A stretch of 64,000 bases of DNA from Pholiota molesta (GCA_014925825.1 JACGCK010000029.1:1-64000); one strand, 5' to 3'; positions 24,111 through 36,530 are shown, counted from the first letter of the stretch. The notes: a model not told the origin generated them from the letters alone. Translations and numbers: made by a program.

Positions 24111-25173
24111 TCAACCTCTCGATCTCGCTTTTGGTGTCCAACTCTCCGTCTCGGGGACAGCTTTTGACCTCCAGGGCGAAGGTTGTGAAGCCTTCTTGTG
24201 CTCGCCACTGCCCAGTTGCTGTTCTCGAGTGGCAGTGTCCTTAGCCTCGGCTTCCTGCAAAGAGGGCAAAGCGAAAGGCGCAGATGATTTCGATTTTCGG
24301 GGAGTGGAAGGCGTCAGGAAGGCGGGCGGCAGGACCTTGATCTTCTCCGTACTCTCTTTCGATGTTGAATCGATGCTTGTTTCTGTGGCAGCGCCCTCGG
24401 GAGACGATGCAGTAGCATTTGCAGCCGGCGTGGTAGTGCCTGCCGTCGCAGGAGTAGATTCCGTTTCGGGGCCGGAGAGGGACCTTGCACTCGTAGCTGA
24501 AGCGGCGTCTTCCAGCGCCTGCTGTGCACCTTGTTGCCGTATCCGGAGCATCTGCTCAGATTCCGCCCTGTCCCGGGCTTCGATTATCGCTGCATTTGCC
24601 AGAACACGCTGTCGGCGCGCCATGTCGGCTTGTAGTTCCTACATGCCTCATGAGACGTGGAAAAAAGAGGTGCTAAAGCGAGTTTCACATACTTGAATGG
24701 TAGGTGGGTGTTTCCGTGTATGAGTGAGCCATGCAGACCATTGAACTGTGCAACCGTATTGCGAATGAGAAGTTGAATAAGCAGAGAAGAAAGCTACACG
24801 CACTAGCAAGCCGTCTTCCACCACCAATATATTTCCACACATCCTCTGGGTCCGAGTATTGCACAGTCCTTTTGGTTATAGTAGGATCTAATAAAACGAG
24901 TAAGTCAACCTGCTTTGAAGAAAATTCTGTGCACGTAGACCAACCATTTAACGACCTCGTTTCATAGAACGTGTTCCCTAAACACTACAGCATAAGGTCC
25001 AAAAGCGCAAGTGGAAAAGATATTCCAACAGCGTATACCTTCTAAATCTTTCCCAACATAACGGACCTAGAATACCGAGGGCTATATGAGTTTTGAGCAT
25101 GTAACCAAAAGACATTTGGCAAGACACTCACGGGATTTCGGATGACATTCCAAAACCTTTTGAGAAACGACAT
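24111..25173 (-). CDS. NDUFAF2/mimitin-like complex I assembly factor (NDUFA12 superfamily)
   Basis: Six small exons join into a typical NDUFA12-superfamily protein. MSFLKRFWNVIRNP (exon 1, 25173-25132) splices to VRYVGKDLEGNTFYE, then TKRTVQYSDPEDVWKYIGGG, then VQWSAWLTHTRKHPPT, then ELQADMARRQRVLANAAII. The W..WL.HTR..PPT..EL signature and the Y.G.D..GN.F.E motif identify the family. The long C-terminal Ala/Ser-rich tail (about 140 residues) fits the fungal NDUFAF2 (N7BML-like) branch better than the structural subunit NDUFA12. The protein is expected in mitochondria, helping assembly of NADH:ubiquinone oxidoreductase. It sits tail-to-tail with the acidic gene array and head-to-tail with RPN3. 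Confidence 0.85.
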
Positions 25174-25480
25174 TATTGAAGAATTGTAGAATTCAAACTA
25201 CAAATACGCGTGCTGGGGGTAGTCGGCGACGTTTAACATTCAAAGTTCATGACAAGGAAAGAGTCGGCCACAAGTCGGCCCGCCACGCGACGGCGTTGAA
25301 GCTCACTTACGTCAGCAGTTACACCTTCAGCAGGCCAACTTTGTCCCTAGCCAATAATGAAATATGCTACATTGATTCAATATTCGAGTCTATGAAAGGC
25401 AAGGAAAGAGTTTAATCCAGTTGTTGGGGTACAGCGTCTACCACACTACAAAAAAAGCAGGCTCAATTGGAAAGTCGAAA

Positions 25481-27203
25481 CTAGAAATCACCACCAAGGT
25501 CCTCATCATCCAAATCCCCGTCCTGAATCTCCTTGGCCAGCTCCTTCTCCCGCTCCCTCGCTCCCTCCGCAGCAGCCAATTCTTTCCGGTGTGCGTTGAG
25601 TGGGTACCGCATGGCCTACAAAGAGTTATTCCATTTATGAGCACACAACCCACGCAAAGAATAACAGAGGAAAAGCCCACCTTCACACTCTGGTTGTGCA
25701 GATCCAAACAGAACGCAATACGCCGTCCGAACACCTCGCTGACTTCAGGGCCGTAGCCGCTCTTCTGCGTCCCGCACTCCATCCAGCCGTTCTCGTGCAC
25801 GATTCGGCCTTCGATGACGCCGTCGCGGATGGCCTTGCCCACGATGTATTCAGCGTCTTCCTCGGAGTCCAGGTTGAGCTTCACACAGATATCACGCAGG
25901 GATATACGCGAATATGACAGAGACAGTCTTCGGATGCCGGTCTTGATGACATTTTGTCGCAGGCGGAGTATAAGGGTGTATGTGTTGTCCTCTTCGAATT
26001 GGGCCGAATGTTTAGCGAGGGTGGTTTGGAATTGGGCGAGAGAACCAGTGCGAACAGCTAAGATAGTAACCCGGGTCAGTGCGCGAAAGTTACTTGGATA
26101 AAAACAACACACCTTTAACGATGTCGAAGTACGCGGTTAAAGCCTTCTCTAGCACGACGTGGCGGAATAAAGACCGGTCGGGAATATCGCCCATCAGGAG
26201 CTCAACAACGACAAAGTATTTATGGACAGCTTGGTAAAAGCCAGGCGCGGTCTTCGCCGGCGGCGCGCGTCGAATCGCCTGTTGCAAGTTGGTGTGGGCT
26301 TCAGTGTAATTGAGTTGGACGGCCCTAATACGTCCAAGGTAATAGTGGTATCGCGCAAACTGGGCATTGCTTGCAGAGGCAGGGAAGGTCGTTTTCGACA
26401 CTAGTTTGTCGGCTTGGTCGTACAGGTTGTAGCTGATGTAGCTCCGTAGAAGACAGTTGATCAAGGCGGCTTGAGCTTCGTCGTCGTGACGAAGAGATGC
26501 CGTCCGTTGAGCGGCGAGGAAGAGGCTAGACAAAACCACGGTTATTAGAATTTTAGCATCAAGACAAAGGAGCATGAGACTCACGGTCGGGCATCAGATA
26601 TTTCACCAGCGAGTTCATATGCACGGTCAACCGCGTACCAAATCTTGGCAGCGATGGCGTCCATGCTACGGCGATTCAGAGATTGCATCTTCTCCACGGT
26701 CTCGTTAGCCAGTTCCAGGGCCTTCTCTTGTGTCTCCTCCGATGTGAGCAGGTGGTTGAGAATGAGAAGGCGGATATACATCTCGGCTTCAGGGCTAACT
26801 TCAGCAGCTGAGGCCTTTGCTGATGAGTCGACGTCCATCGACTGATCTCCAGCGGGAGCTGAAGGAAGCCATGCGAGTAGAGATTTCTTCGCCGAATTAT
26901 CTATTGCGAATCGCCAATTGATCAGGGTGCAATACCAAATCTAAGCCTAAACACCAGACCTTTTCCATAGATAGATTCGATTGCATTCCGGAGAACCGAG
27001 TCGTCGAGACGCTTGCGCAGGGCCGTCAGCGTGCGGAGAACACGATGGATGAAGCGGGGCTCAAGAGTGGACACCGCTCGGTCGATGAGCGCGACATTGC
27101 TCTTGATTTCTGCAACTGGCGAGATGGGCGCGGGTTTCTGGTCCGTCGTGGCCTTGTCTGTTGAGGTCTTGTCCTCTGCAGGTTTCATTTCAACGTCGAG
27201 CAT
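25481..27203 (-). CDS. RPN3: 26S proteasome regulatory subunit Rpn3 (PSMD3)
   Basis: The protein is a 19S lid scaffold subunit. Exon 1 (from ATG 27203) encodes a charged N-terminus and LEPRFIHRVLRTLTALRKRL. It splices to NSAKKSLLAWLPSAP, followed by helical-repeat exons (SLNRRSMDAIAAKIWYAVDR; LRSYISYNLYDQADKLVSK; YYLGRIRAVQLNYTEAHTNL). The C-terminal PCI/winged-helix region is clear (YSRISLRDICVKLNLDSEED, then IVGKAIRDGVIEG), with the terminal Rpn3 helix ending in an acidic tail and stop at 25481. All frames are intact across about five introns, in contrast to the transposon genes. It acts in ubiquitin-dependent proteolysis in nucleus and cytosol. Confidence 0.93.
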
Positions 27204-27316
27204 GGTGGATTGTGGAAGAGGAGGCGTGCGTCAGATCGAATTTAGGCGGAGGTGACGCGTCGCGTCCACATCGGTATCAGCGCAATCTATTTACTTGTAT
27301 TTGTTGACTTTACGTC

Positions 27317-27401
27317 GTCTCGATAGCTAAGTGGTATAGCATGCGATTGCAGTGTGTAATCACCTATCGCAGGGTCCGGTGTTCGAACCACCGTCGGGAC
27401 T
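27317..27401 (+). tRNA. tRNA-Cys (GCA) with 13-nt intron, copy 1
   Basis: The acceptor stem pairs GTCTCGA with TCGGGAC. D-arm, T-arm (GGTGTTCGAACCACC) and anticodon stem TGCGA/TCGCA are all present. The anticodon loop TTGCAG carries GCA and is followed by a 13-nt intron beginning tgtgtaatc. A TTTTT terminator lies at 27418-27422. The discriminator base is T and no CCA is encoded, as expected in eukaryotes. Confidence 0.88.
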
Positions 27402-27787
27402 TCACGTTCAGGGCGCATTTTTACCATCGATTTTCTTTTTCTGTGTCGGAATGCCACTATGCATTCCTGTTCGGCATTGCAATTTGCCTCAACTTTTAAG
27501 TTTTAAGTTTCAAGCCACCTGGTTTGTGTGTTTATTATTCTGGTAGATTGCTTTTCCTTGAAATTTTCTATTGCGGTTGTTTTTACAGATTCTACTGCGT
27601 GCATTGAACATTCCAGCTTAATGAAGGCGGAAAGTCGACAGATCTGGCATTCGACTAAAGATCATCAATGAATAGCCATCTAATTGTGCAGCAGAAATAA
27701 AAATGACTACTTTGAAGCAAAATGACAGAAGCTGCTCTACGGCTGCTATCTGAAAAATAAAATACAACACTCGTCAAAGCTGTATCA
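27402..27787. other. Spacer between tRNA and NACHT gene
   Basis: AT-rich with no gene. It contains the tRNA terminator and the 3' flank of the minus-strand NACHT gene. Confidence 0.5.
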
Positions 27788-29142
27788 CTAAGCATAAATG
27801 AAAGTAAGTACTCCCATACCAAACGCCAACATGGCATCTATAGGTGGGCCGAAATAATTAAAATAATGGCCGGTGGCCCCATAAGTAAGCAAAAAGGCCC
27901 CTAGTTTTCTCTTTACTATATCCAGATCGTAGCAGTGGAGCAATACGCCTGCAAAAGATTCGAATTATATGATTTGACTATGGTGGAAGTTCGACGTACG
28001 ATGAATATATTTATGGGCCAACCGACCAAGGAACACATACGTCTCGTCACGATAGCACAGAACTTGCTGTTTGCCCTCGAAGACATCATCCAAAGTAACA
28101 TCATGGGGGTCATCGTTACTTTGAAAGTCCGAACAAAAATCGTGAAAAGCTAGTTCAACGATGGTTTGCAGACGGGGGACAAGATGATCGCAGTCCTCTT
28201 GGATGTAGTTCAGCATTGCAGATGCGTGGATAAATAGGCCGGAGGACCTCCAAACGAGGATTTCAATGTCGTCGTCTTCCGGCCAAATTGGTGGAAAGGT
28301 GCCCGGCGAAGGGTGCGTCTTTCTCAAACGTGCAAAGCTGTCGACTGAGAATTTTCGGATGTCTTCTTGCGCTCCATATTCGTCGTCTAGAGATACAGAG
28401 CGAACAAGAGGCGAGATTTCATCGGCCGCGAAGATCGACTTGACACTGAATTCCGGCCGGCTCGTGATCAATAATTTGTGGGGAATTTTGTGCTGCATTT
28501 GCTTCATAGCCGTGACGAAAGCCTGGACGATGTGCACCTGACCCGTTGTCGAAAGACACTCGTCGAGAGCATCAAAGACGAAAATCATTGGGTGGATTTT
28601 GTTGGAAGTTTCATCAGAGAGGTCGGTAAGAGGCCCGATAATGAGTTCCTTGATCTGCGTCTCGAGATCCAATTCAAAAATCAGTCTATTTCTTGCGATA
28701 GCAATGGCGATATGCCGCTCGAGGTAGGGGATGTTCATTGTCATCTGATATGCGAGTGTAGGCACCAGTCGTTTCTCATCGCCCCGTCCAGACTGAGCGG
28801 CCGCAGTGTGTGAAAGAAAAAATGCGCCCGCGAGTCGACGTGGTGTCAAGTCATAACATAGGCTGGCGATCGCGTGTGCCAAGACAGTCTTGCCCACCCC
28901 TTCAGAACCATGCATCCATAGCACGAGCTGGGGATCGTCAACGTCGTCGAGCCATTTCATGATATCGTCCTGAATACCAACTCGGGTGCCCGGGTGGCAT
29001 CTCGGCGCATCATGGCGCTCGCCAGAGTTGTGTAGTGCTCCTACGGATACTTTCGAGCGAAGGAGGGCAAGTTCTGAGAGTGATGGAAGTTGACGCGCGC
29101 TTCAGATTCCGAGTAATAAGTGGCCATACCTTCAACAAGCAT
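27788..29142 (-). CDS. Compact NACHT-domain NTPase (NLR-like)
   Basis: A 13-nt first exon (MLVE, from 29142) splices to a 1074-nt exon (29073-28000). The start was chosen because this junction continues in frame into ELALLRSKVSVGALHNSGER. The typical agaricomycete pre-NACHT linker DAPRCHPGTRVGIQDDIMKW follows. The NACHT core shows Walker A GSEGVGKT, Walker B MIFVFDALDEC and sensor LLITSRPE. A final exon (27948-27788) joins in phase and adds about 53 residues, including the hydrophobic GPPIDAMLAFGMGVLTFIYA. If that intron is not removed, the protein ends at 27965. The total is about 415 aa, with only about 50 residues before the P-loop and no WD40, TPR or ankyrin repeats. Fungal NACHT proteins usually have an N-terminal effector domain and C-terminal sensor repeats, so this is a stripped form. 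A role in non-self recognition is inference. Confidence 0.8.
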
Positions 29143-29673
29143 CGCGCTTGTGACCAACGTACTGATTCAATCACTTGAGATGGCCTGAGATGGTAGCGTA
29201 TGCAATGCGTTTGAATCTTGTGAGGTTGGAGGTGTCCGGCGCAAGCGCGTATATTGCTGTAGGGAATGGGCAGTCTGGGGCAAGGCTATACCGTAGCACG
29301 CATAGCACACGTTCAGCACCTCCTGCCTATCCTAGGTGCTAATAATAGTTGATATTCATAGCTGAGGTTGGTACAGCCTTGTCAATGTCAAGCTTTTGAA
29401 TTCGTTCATCAAGCATGGGCCATGGCCACTTGCAACCGCGATGCGTGAAGAGGTCTACGAGCACTGGCATGTTTGTCGATCTTGCCCATAGACGCAACAA
29501 ACATTGAGAAACCAACCATGCGAGCTTGAACAGATTAACAATGAGAAGCTGGAGATGTGAAGTTGAGAGCTTGAGCGACAAAGGAAAACCAAGGAAAGAG
29601 TCCGAAAGACAGAGACAAGCGAGGAAGCGAATAATATCATGACAATATCGTTCAATGTAGAGTGGCTTGCGTC
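29143..29673. other. Spacer upstream of NACHT gene
   Basis: It contains the NACHT promoter region and the 5' flank of the second tRNA. Short frames only. Confidence 0.5.
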
Positions 29674-29758
29674 GTCTCGATAGCTAAGTGGTATAGCATG
29701 CGATTGCAGTGTGTAACCACCCATCGCAGGGTCCGGTGTTCGAACCACCGTCGGGACT
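29674..29758 (+). tRNA. tRNA-Cys (GCA) with 13-nt intron, copy 2
   Basis: The mature sequence is identical to that of the tRNA at 27317. The only differences are in the intron (tgtgtaaccaccc). A T-run terminator follows at 29764. The few bases just upstream (CGTC) are also shared. Both copies are on the plus strand, 2.36 kb apart. Confidence 0.88.
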
Positions 29759-30054
29759 GACTGTTTTTTTTTTTTGTTTTTTCCTTCTTTTTTTTCGTTG
29801 AAATCCTGGCTGTGCTCGTGTTTTGGTCAGAAATCGCTGTAGCCTGCCGAAGTTCGTCGTGAAACTATTTTAAATTTTATGTACTCTGGGTTTGCTCTGG
29901 GTGGTCAGAATGGTAGTATTGATTGAGTTTGCATCAGTGGGATGCGGCAAACAACCGGCGGCAATGCTTGCTCTCACGGGATATCGTGTCCAAACACGTC
30001 AGAGTCGACGGTGGCCAAGTCCTCTAACCTGCTTTCTCCACCGTTCTCGTCATT

Positions 30055-31077
30055 ATGCTCTCTCTTGCTCCTGTAGTGCTGCTCATTGCAGCAGCGCAGG
30101 CCTCCGTCCTGACCTTGCAGTCCCCTCGATTCACCGTGACGGATTTCACGGGCTCGCAATACCTCTCAGAACCGTGCGTGGTCAAGATGACACCTTTCTC
30201 AGTAGTATATCGGTGCTAATTGAAATGCATATACATTATAGAGTTTCGCTTACGCACAAATCCTTGACTCCGGTGACACTGGAACCGAAGGATACCCTTA
30301 AACTCACATTCCAAGTTGTGGACAAGGAAACAGGAAAGGGCGTGCAGCCCCACCAAACGTTCCTCAGATTCTATGACGAGAACACCCATGAGGAGGGAAT
30401 TCAGCCAATTCGCGTTACTCCAGGTGGAAAAGCCAAATTCGAGCTTGTACGTATATACTGTTCCAAGCGTCGCAGTAATTTATGATAAATCTATGACGGT
30501 ATCATAGAACCCCTCAAAGCCTCCTCTTTCGCTGCCCCCAACACCGAACAGCGACCCACTAAAAGTCAGCCTTATCATCGGTTCCTCCCAACACGACCCC
30601 TTGTCGATTGAGCTCTTCGATCTCGTTCTCCCTCGTTCGCAACCTGCTCCCCAACACCCCCTGGAAGCGACATACCACCCCCTTCCAGAGATCCAACACA
30701 CATTCCGCCCTGAAAACAAGCTGCCTCCCCGCTTCATCTCCGCCGTATCCGCGGCCGTCGTCCTCGCACCCTGGGCAATCCTGTTAGGCCTCGTACGTTC
30801 TGATTCTAACTTTCACAACCCCCAAAACGACTAATATCCCTGTGCAAAACTTAAATAGTGGTCCCAAGTCGCCCCTCGCCCTGCGCATCTCCTGTCACCA
30901 AGCATCCTGCTGTTCATCCTCTCCCTTGGAGCCTTCGAGGGTCTTCTGTTCTGGTATTGGGTCGACCTCAAACTCGGCGACGTCTTGCTGTACGGCGCCA
31001 TCCTTACTATCCCTACTGTTTTCGCCGGCAAGCAGGCGTTGTCGAGCATTGGAAGTAAGCGCCTTGGTAGGAAATAA
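30055..31077 (+). CDS. SWP1: Oligosaccharyltransferase delta subunit (Swp1/ribophorin II)
   Basis: The protein is an ER membrane subunit of the N-glycosylation complex. Exons 30055-30173, 30242-30446, 30508-30792 and 30859-31077 join in phase to 275 aa. A signal peptide (MLSLAPVVLLIAAAQAS) leads into the lumenal domain. Recognisable family segments follow: LEPKDTLKLTFQVVDKETGK, PHQTFLRFYDENT, and LPEIQHTFRPENKLPPRFIS just before the membrane. Three C-terminal transmembrane helices follow (AAVVLAPWAILLGLW; LLFILSLGAFEGLLFWYW; LLYGAILTIPTVFAG), then a short basic tail RLGRK. The length matches the yeast-type short subunit. The start was chosen for the signal peptide; an upstream in-frame ATG is not needed. 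Confidence 0.92.
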
Positions 31078-31715
31078 ATGCATTCTCACAGCGACTGCTA
31101 TGGTATATACCGCGCGCCTGTAAAATGATCAATGTAGAACGATCGATTATTTATTCTGCGCCTTGGCTTGACTTCGTAATTCATTCTGAGTTAACTGGGA
31201 CATAGTTAAGATACGGTCACTGATGAGAAGGTCATCTACACCTTTCTTATGTATGTAAACACAGGATTTATGAAAGACATACTTGACAGGATATCTTCTG
31301 TGACTACTAAGCAGATTTTCCTACATATTTCTGAACATGGACAGGACTGCGGAAATCTACAACTCAAACAAGCAATTAATGTAATTGCTATATGGAGAAT
31401 TGAGTGAAGGGACACTGCTTTGCACCCACAAATGAATATGCCCGTCTGGAGAAATAGCCAAATGCAACTGGAACCAAAGGCGCTGTAAGGCTGTGTTCGG
31501 AAAATAATGGTGCGCGCTTAAAACGACAGTGTACCGCACAGCTCGTGCGTCACCATAACAAGTAGCATCACTCAACAACCAATATAGTGCTAATTCCATA
31601 AGAACCCAAATACATAGTATAAGTACAGCAGCGCCCTACGTTTTACACAGACCGGAATCCGGAATGTCATACTCGTCTACCCTGTTCCGTATTCCGTCTC
31701 GAGATGACTCTGAAT
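31078..31715. other. Convergent intergenic region
   Basis: 3' flanks of SWP1 and the mannosidase. Nothing else seen. Confidence 0.5.
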
Positions 31716-34344
31716 CTACGACTGAGGCGGGACGGGAATGGCGTTGGGCAGCCTGGGGTTGGGGCTGATCGCCGGCAGAGGCGGTCCTTGCTTGATCTGG
31801 AAGGGCTTGGAGGGCGTAAGGATGCCGCTGCCGTACACCGCTTTGGCCGGGGGCGCGAGGAAGGGATGGCATTCGGTGTTGAAGACCCCTGAACGGATTG
31901 TACATCAATAAATGCAAGGGAAAATGATGGTTGGATTCAATTTGACACTTACAGTCATCGAGGCTGATGTGGTTCGGGTCGTCGAAAGTGAGGTATCTGT
32001 TGCATTCAAAGTCTCAGTCAATTTATATCGCCATATGAGAAATTTGATGCACTGACAAATATTTCATAACCTCTGCGAACCAGAAACTTTCGCTGTCGTC
32101 AATCAAGGAACCGGCAACATTATTGACATCGTTCAGGCCTGTGAATCCAGTGGGCGTCTTCAAGAACTTGTTGAAGCTCTGTATAGCACTAGCAGCGCGG
32201 TCGAGGTACTTCGAGTCTCCCGTTACGCGGTACGCGTAGAAGTTCGACTCGAGAACCTCAGGACGTTGGATATAGTCCGACGAAGTGATATAGTATCCAT
32301 GTTTGTTATAGAATGTAAGCTGTTCCGCTGTAATTGGGTCACCGCCTGTGAAGTTGCCGTCACTGGAGATATAGGCAAACGCCTCTGGGCCAATTCCAGT
32401 CCTAGAGATTAGATTCAGTTAGATTTTGACTGCGATAGTCGAAGCGCGCGAAGCTCACGCATCGCCAGCGTAGGTGTTCCAGCAGGCGTCGACAAGTTCG
32501 AGTGCGATGTTAACGATGGTTTGATTGTTGAGAAGACGCCCACCTGAAGTTATAGTCTGGTATCAGCACAAAACACGAATGGAGGATGCGTTACCACGTA
32601 CCCATCAGCCAATTTCCGCCGTGGAAGCAAGCCAGATGCGAGCCAACATGCCGAATAGTCCTCGTATCATCGAAGTCAGCGAGATATACATGATTTCCGA
32701 CAGTCGACGTCTATGAAAATGGCCATCAGTTTGACAGGGTAGACATGAGGCATGAGCTCTAGTGACACAAACCTTCAGCAAAGTCTTTATCGATGAATCA
32801 ACTGCAGTGTGCCATGTGTCGGCGAAGAGATTGTCGTCGGTGTTGGAAAGACGTGCGTGCTTGATAAGGTATTCGAAGTAGCTGTCGGATCCTCCTCCCC
32901 ATGTCTTTTTCATCGAACAGGTCGGTTTCATGATGATTCAGCATTGGAGTTGACGAGTATAACTCACGACGTAGCCTCCTACGAATTCTCCAGTGGATGG
33001 GTCAATTCCCTGCGCAGCAAGCCCTATGCGCCAGATCAACAAATAGGAAATCAAATTTAGAGTTATATTTACCTGGAAGAGGAGCAGCCTATCGCATCAC
33101 GAAACAACAACGGCGTTAGCTCGGGAGGAACAAAAGAAGACTACAATCATTTGGGGAACCTACAAGATTCGCGATATGTGCAGCAGATTTAAGGGCCAAA
33201 TCTGCATAAGTCTGATTCCCAGTATATTTGGTCAGCGTCTCGAATTCCAAGGTAAGCTAGAAAAGAGGAATACGATGGGGTCAGTTTGACTTCGACGATT
33301 AGAGGCTAATATTATTTACTGTTCCTGCTTCAGCAATATTAGACTAATTTGAGATTATCAGCGAGAGAATATGTAGGACATAAATAGCTCTCGAGTACGC
33401 ACGGTGGCAACCTGTGGAGTATTTGTGGCAAAAACGACTTCGCCAAATGGAATATCATTCGACTGAATGAAATCTAATTGTTAGCAAAATGAAACTCCCG
33501 AGGATCTGAGCTAAAAGCACGCACCCCAACCCACGCAAATGCCAATTTATCACCGACTTGCTTGGCCTTCTCAAGCAATATAGGGTATTTTTGACCACTT
33601 AGCTCAAATGCACTGAGGAGGCCTGCGAGGTAACGAATACTTGTTTCAAACACGCTATCTCAAAACGTGAGCATGGAACTCCAGTTACTAGTAGCATTAT
33701 ATAGATTGTCCACATACCTAACAGTGTCCGGCGTTTGTGACTTGCTGAAGTCGATCGTGCTGGAGAAGTTCACGGCTTCTAAGAACAAATCCTGGAATGG
33801 CATTTACTCGCTTGAAATGGTGAGGACATTCTCGAAAGAAAAACTTACGTTCAAGCCCATGATGTACTGCCAGAGAAAGATAAGCAGCTAAAAAGGGTAT
33901 AAAGGATTGAAGCTAACCATTGTACCCATTCCATCAATAATCGTTGCACCTGCAGCGCATCGTAAGCCTTCTGCTTCACATAGAGATATGCAGTACTTAC
34001 CCCAACCATTGCGATCATCGGTGAAACCTGAGAGAAGAGAAAGTGAGTCAACAATCATTCTAAGCGGAGGGTAACAGGAAGTTGATCACTTTTGCTCAGT
34101 GGCAAAAGATCATCATGTCCAAAGGCAAACTCCCTGTGCGCGAATTAGTCGAGTCCCTATTATCACCCTGTCAAAGCATCGAGGCTCACTTGTATGCTCC
34201 GTAGCTCTCAGTAAAGAGCTGTACAACAGCTGCACGGTTCGCTGTTGCAGAATGCGGGAGCACAATATTGGGGGCTTGTATATTAGCCGCTAAAGTTGAC
34301 CCCGCTAGGGCCAAAGAGAGTGCCAATCGTCCCGCAGATATCAT
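31716..34344 (-). CDS. GH47 class I alpha-1,2-mannosidase
   Basis: The enzyme trims alpha-1,2-linked mannose from N-glycans, in the ER/Golgi or secreted. The protein starts with a signal peptide ([23 protein letters not shown] at 34344) and is spread over about twelve short exons. Family landmarks in order: [123 protein letters not shown]; and VFNTECHPF, the calcium-binding end. The expected catalytic carboxylates in the PEVLES and ESFWFAE blocks are present. There is no N-terminal transmembrane anchor other than the cleavable signal, so a soluble secretory enzyme is likely. Frames are intact. Confidence 0.9.
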
Positions 34345-34966
34345 ACTGAGCTCAGAGTGGAATATCGCGCTGAGGATAGAACCGAGGTTACGATTTAATA
34401 TCTGCGCATGGTTCGTCTTTTATGTATTCTGGTGCATGTGAGCCAGCGAACACGATCTTGCACGTCCGAGTTATTTTAAGCCCTAGAGATTCGATCAAAA
34501 AAAATGACATCTTAGCTAAATTTAAACGAGAAAGCATGCATACAAACAAGCGGTCGACCTGATCCAAATTTGCTACTCTTACTCTCGTGGTCGACTGGTA
34601 CGGAGAAGAACCAATCTATTCCGGAGCGCGTCGATGCGCTAAGCAGAGTCATTGCTTAGTGATGTGTAACAGAGCGACAGGAGCCTTGATTTTGTAAAGA
34701 TGGAGAGGATAAACCTTGAGGTGGCATGCGAAAGCGAGGGCCAAAAGGAGAGCTTTTCCGAACCTGTAAAGAACAAGTTCGAAATCAGATTTGCAACATC
34801 GTACATCCCTGAAAGCATGAACTACACAGTTTCTCACTCCGGCACATGGAATTAGCGTCTTGTGACTGATAGAAGAGTGCCGATACGCATGGTCGGTGTT
34901 AAGAACCGTCGACTCTGCGAGCAAGAATAATAAAGAGAGGGTGGGAGGCTTATTGAGGAGTTGCTC
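34345..34966. other. Left flank of the KDZ element
   Basis: Promoter region of the mannosidase, then a minus-strand open stretch reading FGKALLLALAFACHLKVYPL that continues into the inverted repeat. It does not resemble copia integrase or reverse transcriptase, so it is not the missing part of the retrotransposon on the other side. No family recognised. Confidence 0.4.
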
Positions 34967-36530
34967 AGGTAGCGACGTACCACAGTAACGTGCAATGCGT
35001 TCCACCGACATGATACACTGTACCGTGTCATGCGGAGCCACCGAATGTCGGTGGGTCGGTGGAATTTGTAAACCGTATAAGGAAGGTATTTGGAGGGTGT
35101 TGATTGGCTGAGGGGCCACCACAGCCAACGACAGCACCGGAGGCAGTGGGGGGATCAGCCAGTGGTCGGGCGACCGGGAAAACGTAGGGGGGCACAGGCG
35201 CATCTGGGAGCAGATCAAGGACCGGGTGCAGGTAGGGTGCCACAGCCAAAAAAAAAAAATCGCCGGCCACCTGGGACCGAGCGCCACAGCGGCAGCACCG
35301 CGGGGGGAGCGGGGATCAGCCAGTGGTCGGGCGACCGGGAAAATGCAGGGGGGCACATCTGGGGAGCAGATCGAGCACCGGGTGCAGGTAGGGTCCCACA
35401 GCCAAAAACAAAATTGCCGGCCACCTGCGACCGAGCGTTCGAAAATTCACAAAAAAGCGCTGGCCACATTGTAGCGTAAATTGCCAGCCACCTGGGACCG
35501 AGCATTTGAAAATTCACACAAAAGTGCCGGCCACATCTGGGGAGCAGATCGAGCACCGGGCGCAGGTGGGGTGCCACCACCACAAAAGAAATCGCCGGCC
35601 ACCTGGGACCGAGCATCTGAAAATTCATAAAAAAGCGCCGGCCCCATTGTAGTGAGCGTCGGAAAATTAGTGAAAAAGAAATCGCCGGCCATCTGGGACC
35701 GAGCATTCGAAAATTCACAAAAAATTGCCGGCCACCTGGGACTGAGCGTTTGTAAATTCACAAAAAAGTGCTGGCCACATTGTAGCATAAATTGCCGGCC
35801 ACCTGGGACCGAGCGTCTGAAAATTCACCAAAAAGTGCCGGCCACATTGTAGCGAGCGTCCAAAAATTAGTGCTCCAACCGAAAAAGAGCTGCATCATGG
35901 CTTGTCAGCCATCATCCTTCTCCACACCAGTGTCTCAAGCAGGCAACACTACCGAGAGCAATTTACTTCCCATGAGACCATGAAAATGCAGGGGGCGTGG
36001 GCACATGTGGGTAGCGGATCGAGCACTGAAATTTCACAAAACAATCGCCGGCCACCTGGGACCGAGCATCTGAAAATTCACCAAAAAGTGCCGGCCACAT
36101 TGTAGCGAGCGTCCAAAAATTAGTGCTCCAACCGAAAAAGAGCTGCATCATGGCTTGTCAGCCATCATCCTTCTCCACACCAGTGTCTCAAGCAGGCAAC
36201 ACTACCGAGAGCAATCTACTTCCCACAAGACCATGAAAATGCAGGGGGCGTGGGCACATGTGGGTAGCGGATCGAGCACTGAAATTTCACAAAACAATCG
36301 CCGGCCACCTGGGACCGAGCATCTGAAAATTCACCAAAAAGTGCCGGCCACATTGTAGCGAGCGTCCAAAAATTAGTGCTCCAACCGAAAAAGAGCTGCA
36401 TCATGGCTTGTCAGCCATCATCCTTCTCCACACCAGTGTCTCAAGCAGGCAACACTACCGAGAGCAATCTACTTCCCACAAGACCATGAAAATGCAGGGG
36501 GCGTGGGCACATGTGGGTAGCGGATCGAGC
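34967..36530 (+). repeat. Left terminal inverted repeat arm
   Basis: It pairs with 51,600-53,133 in reverse complement over its full length, with small differences. The distal part is GC-rich, with CGGTGGGTCGGTGG and GATCAGCCAGTGGTCGGGCG. The proximal part repeats GCCGGCCACCTGGGACCGAG followed by TGAAAATTCA many times at irregular spacing, like transposase-binding subterminal repeats. Confidence 0.88.

Noticed and set aside
29455..29748. 97-codon minus-strand frame upstream of the NACHT gene
   Set aside because: It overlaps the tRNA-Cys gene antisense and is not needed for the NACHT model.
34649..35356. 235-codon minus-strand frame across the left arm boundary
   Set aside because: Most of it is inverted-repeat sequence with low complexity and mirrored frames on the right arm; no protein features.
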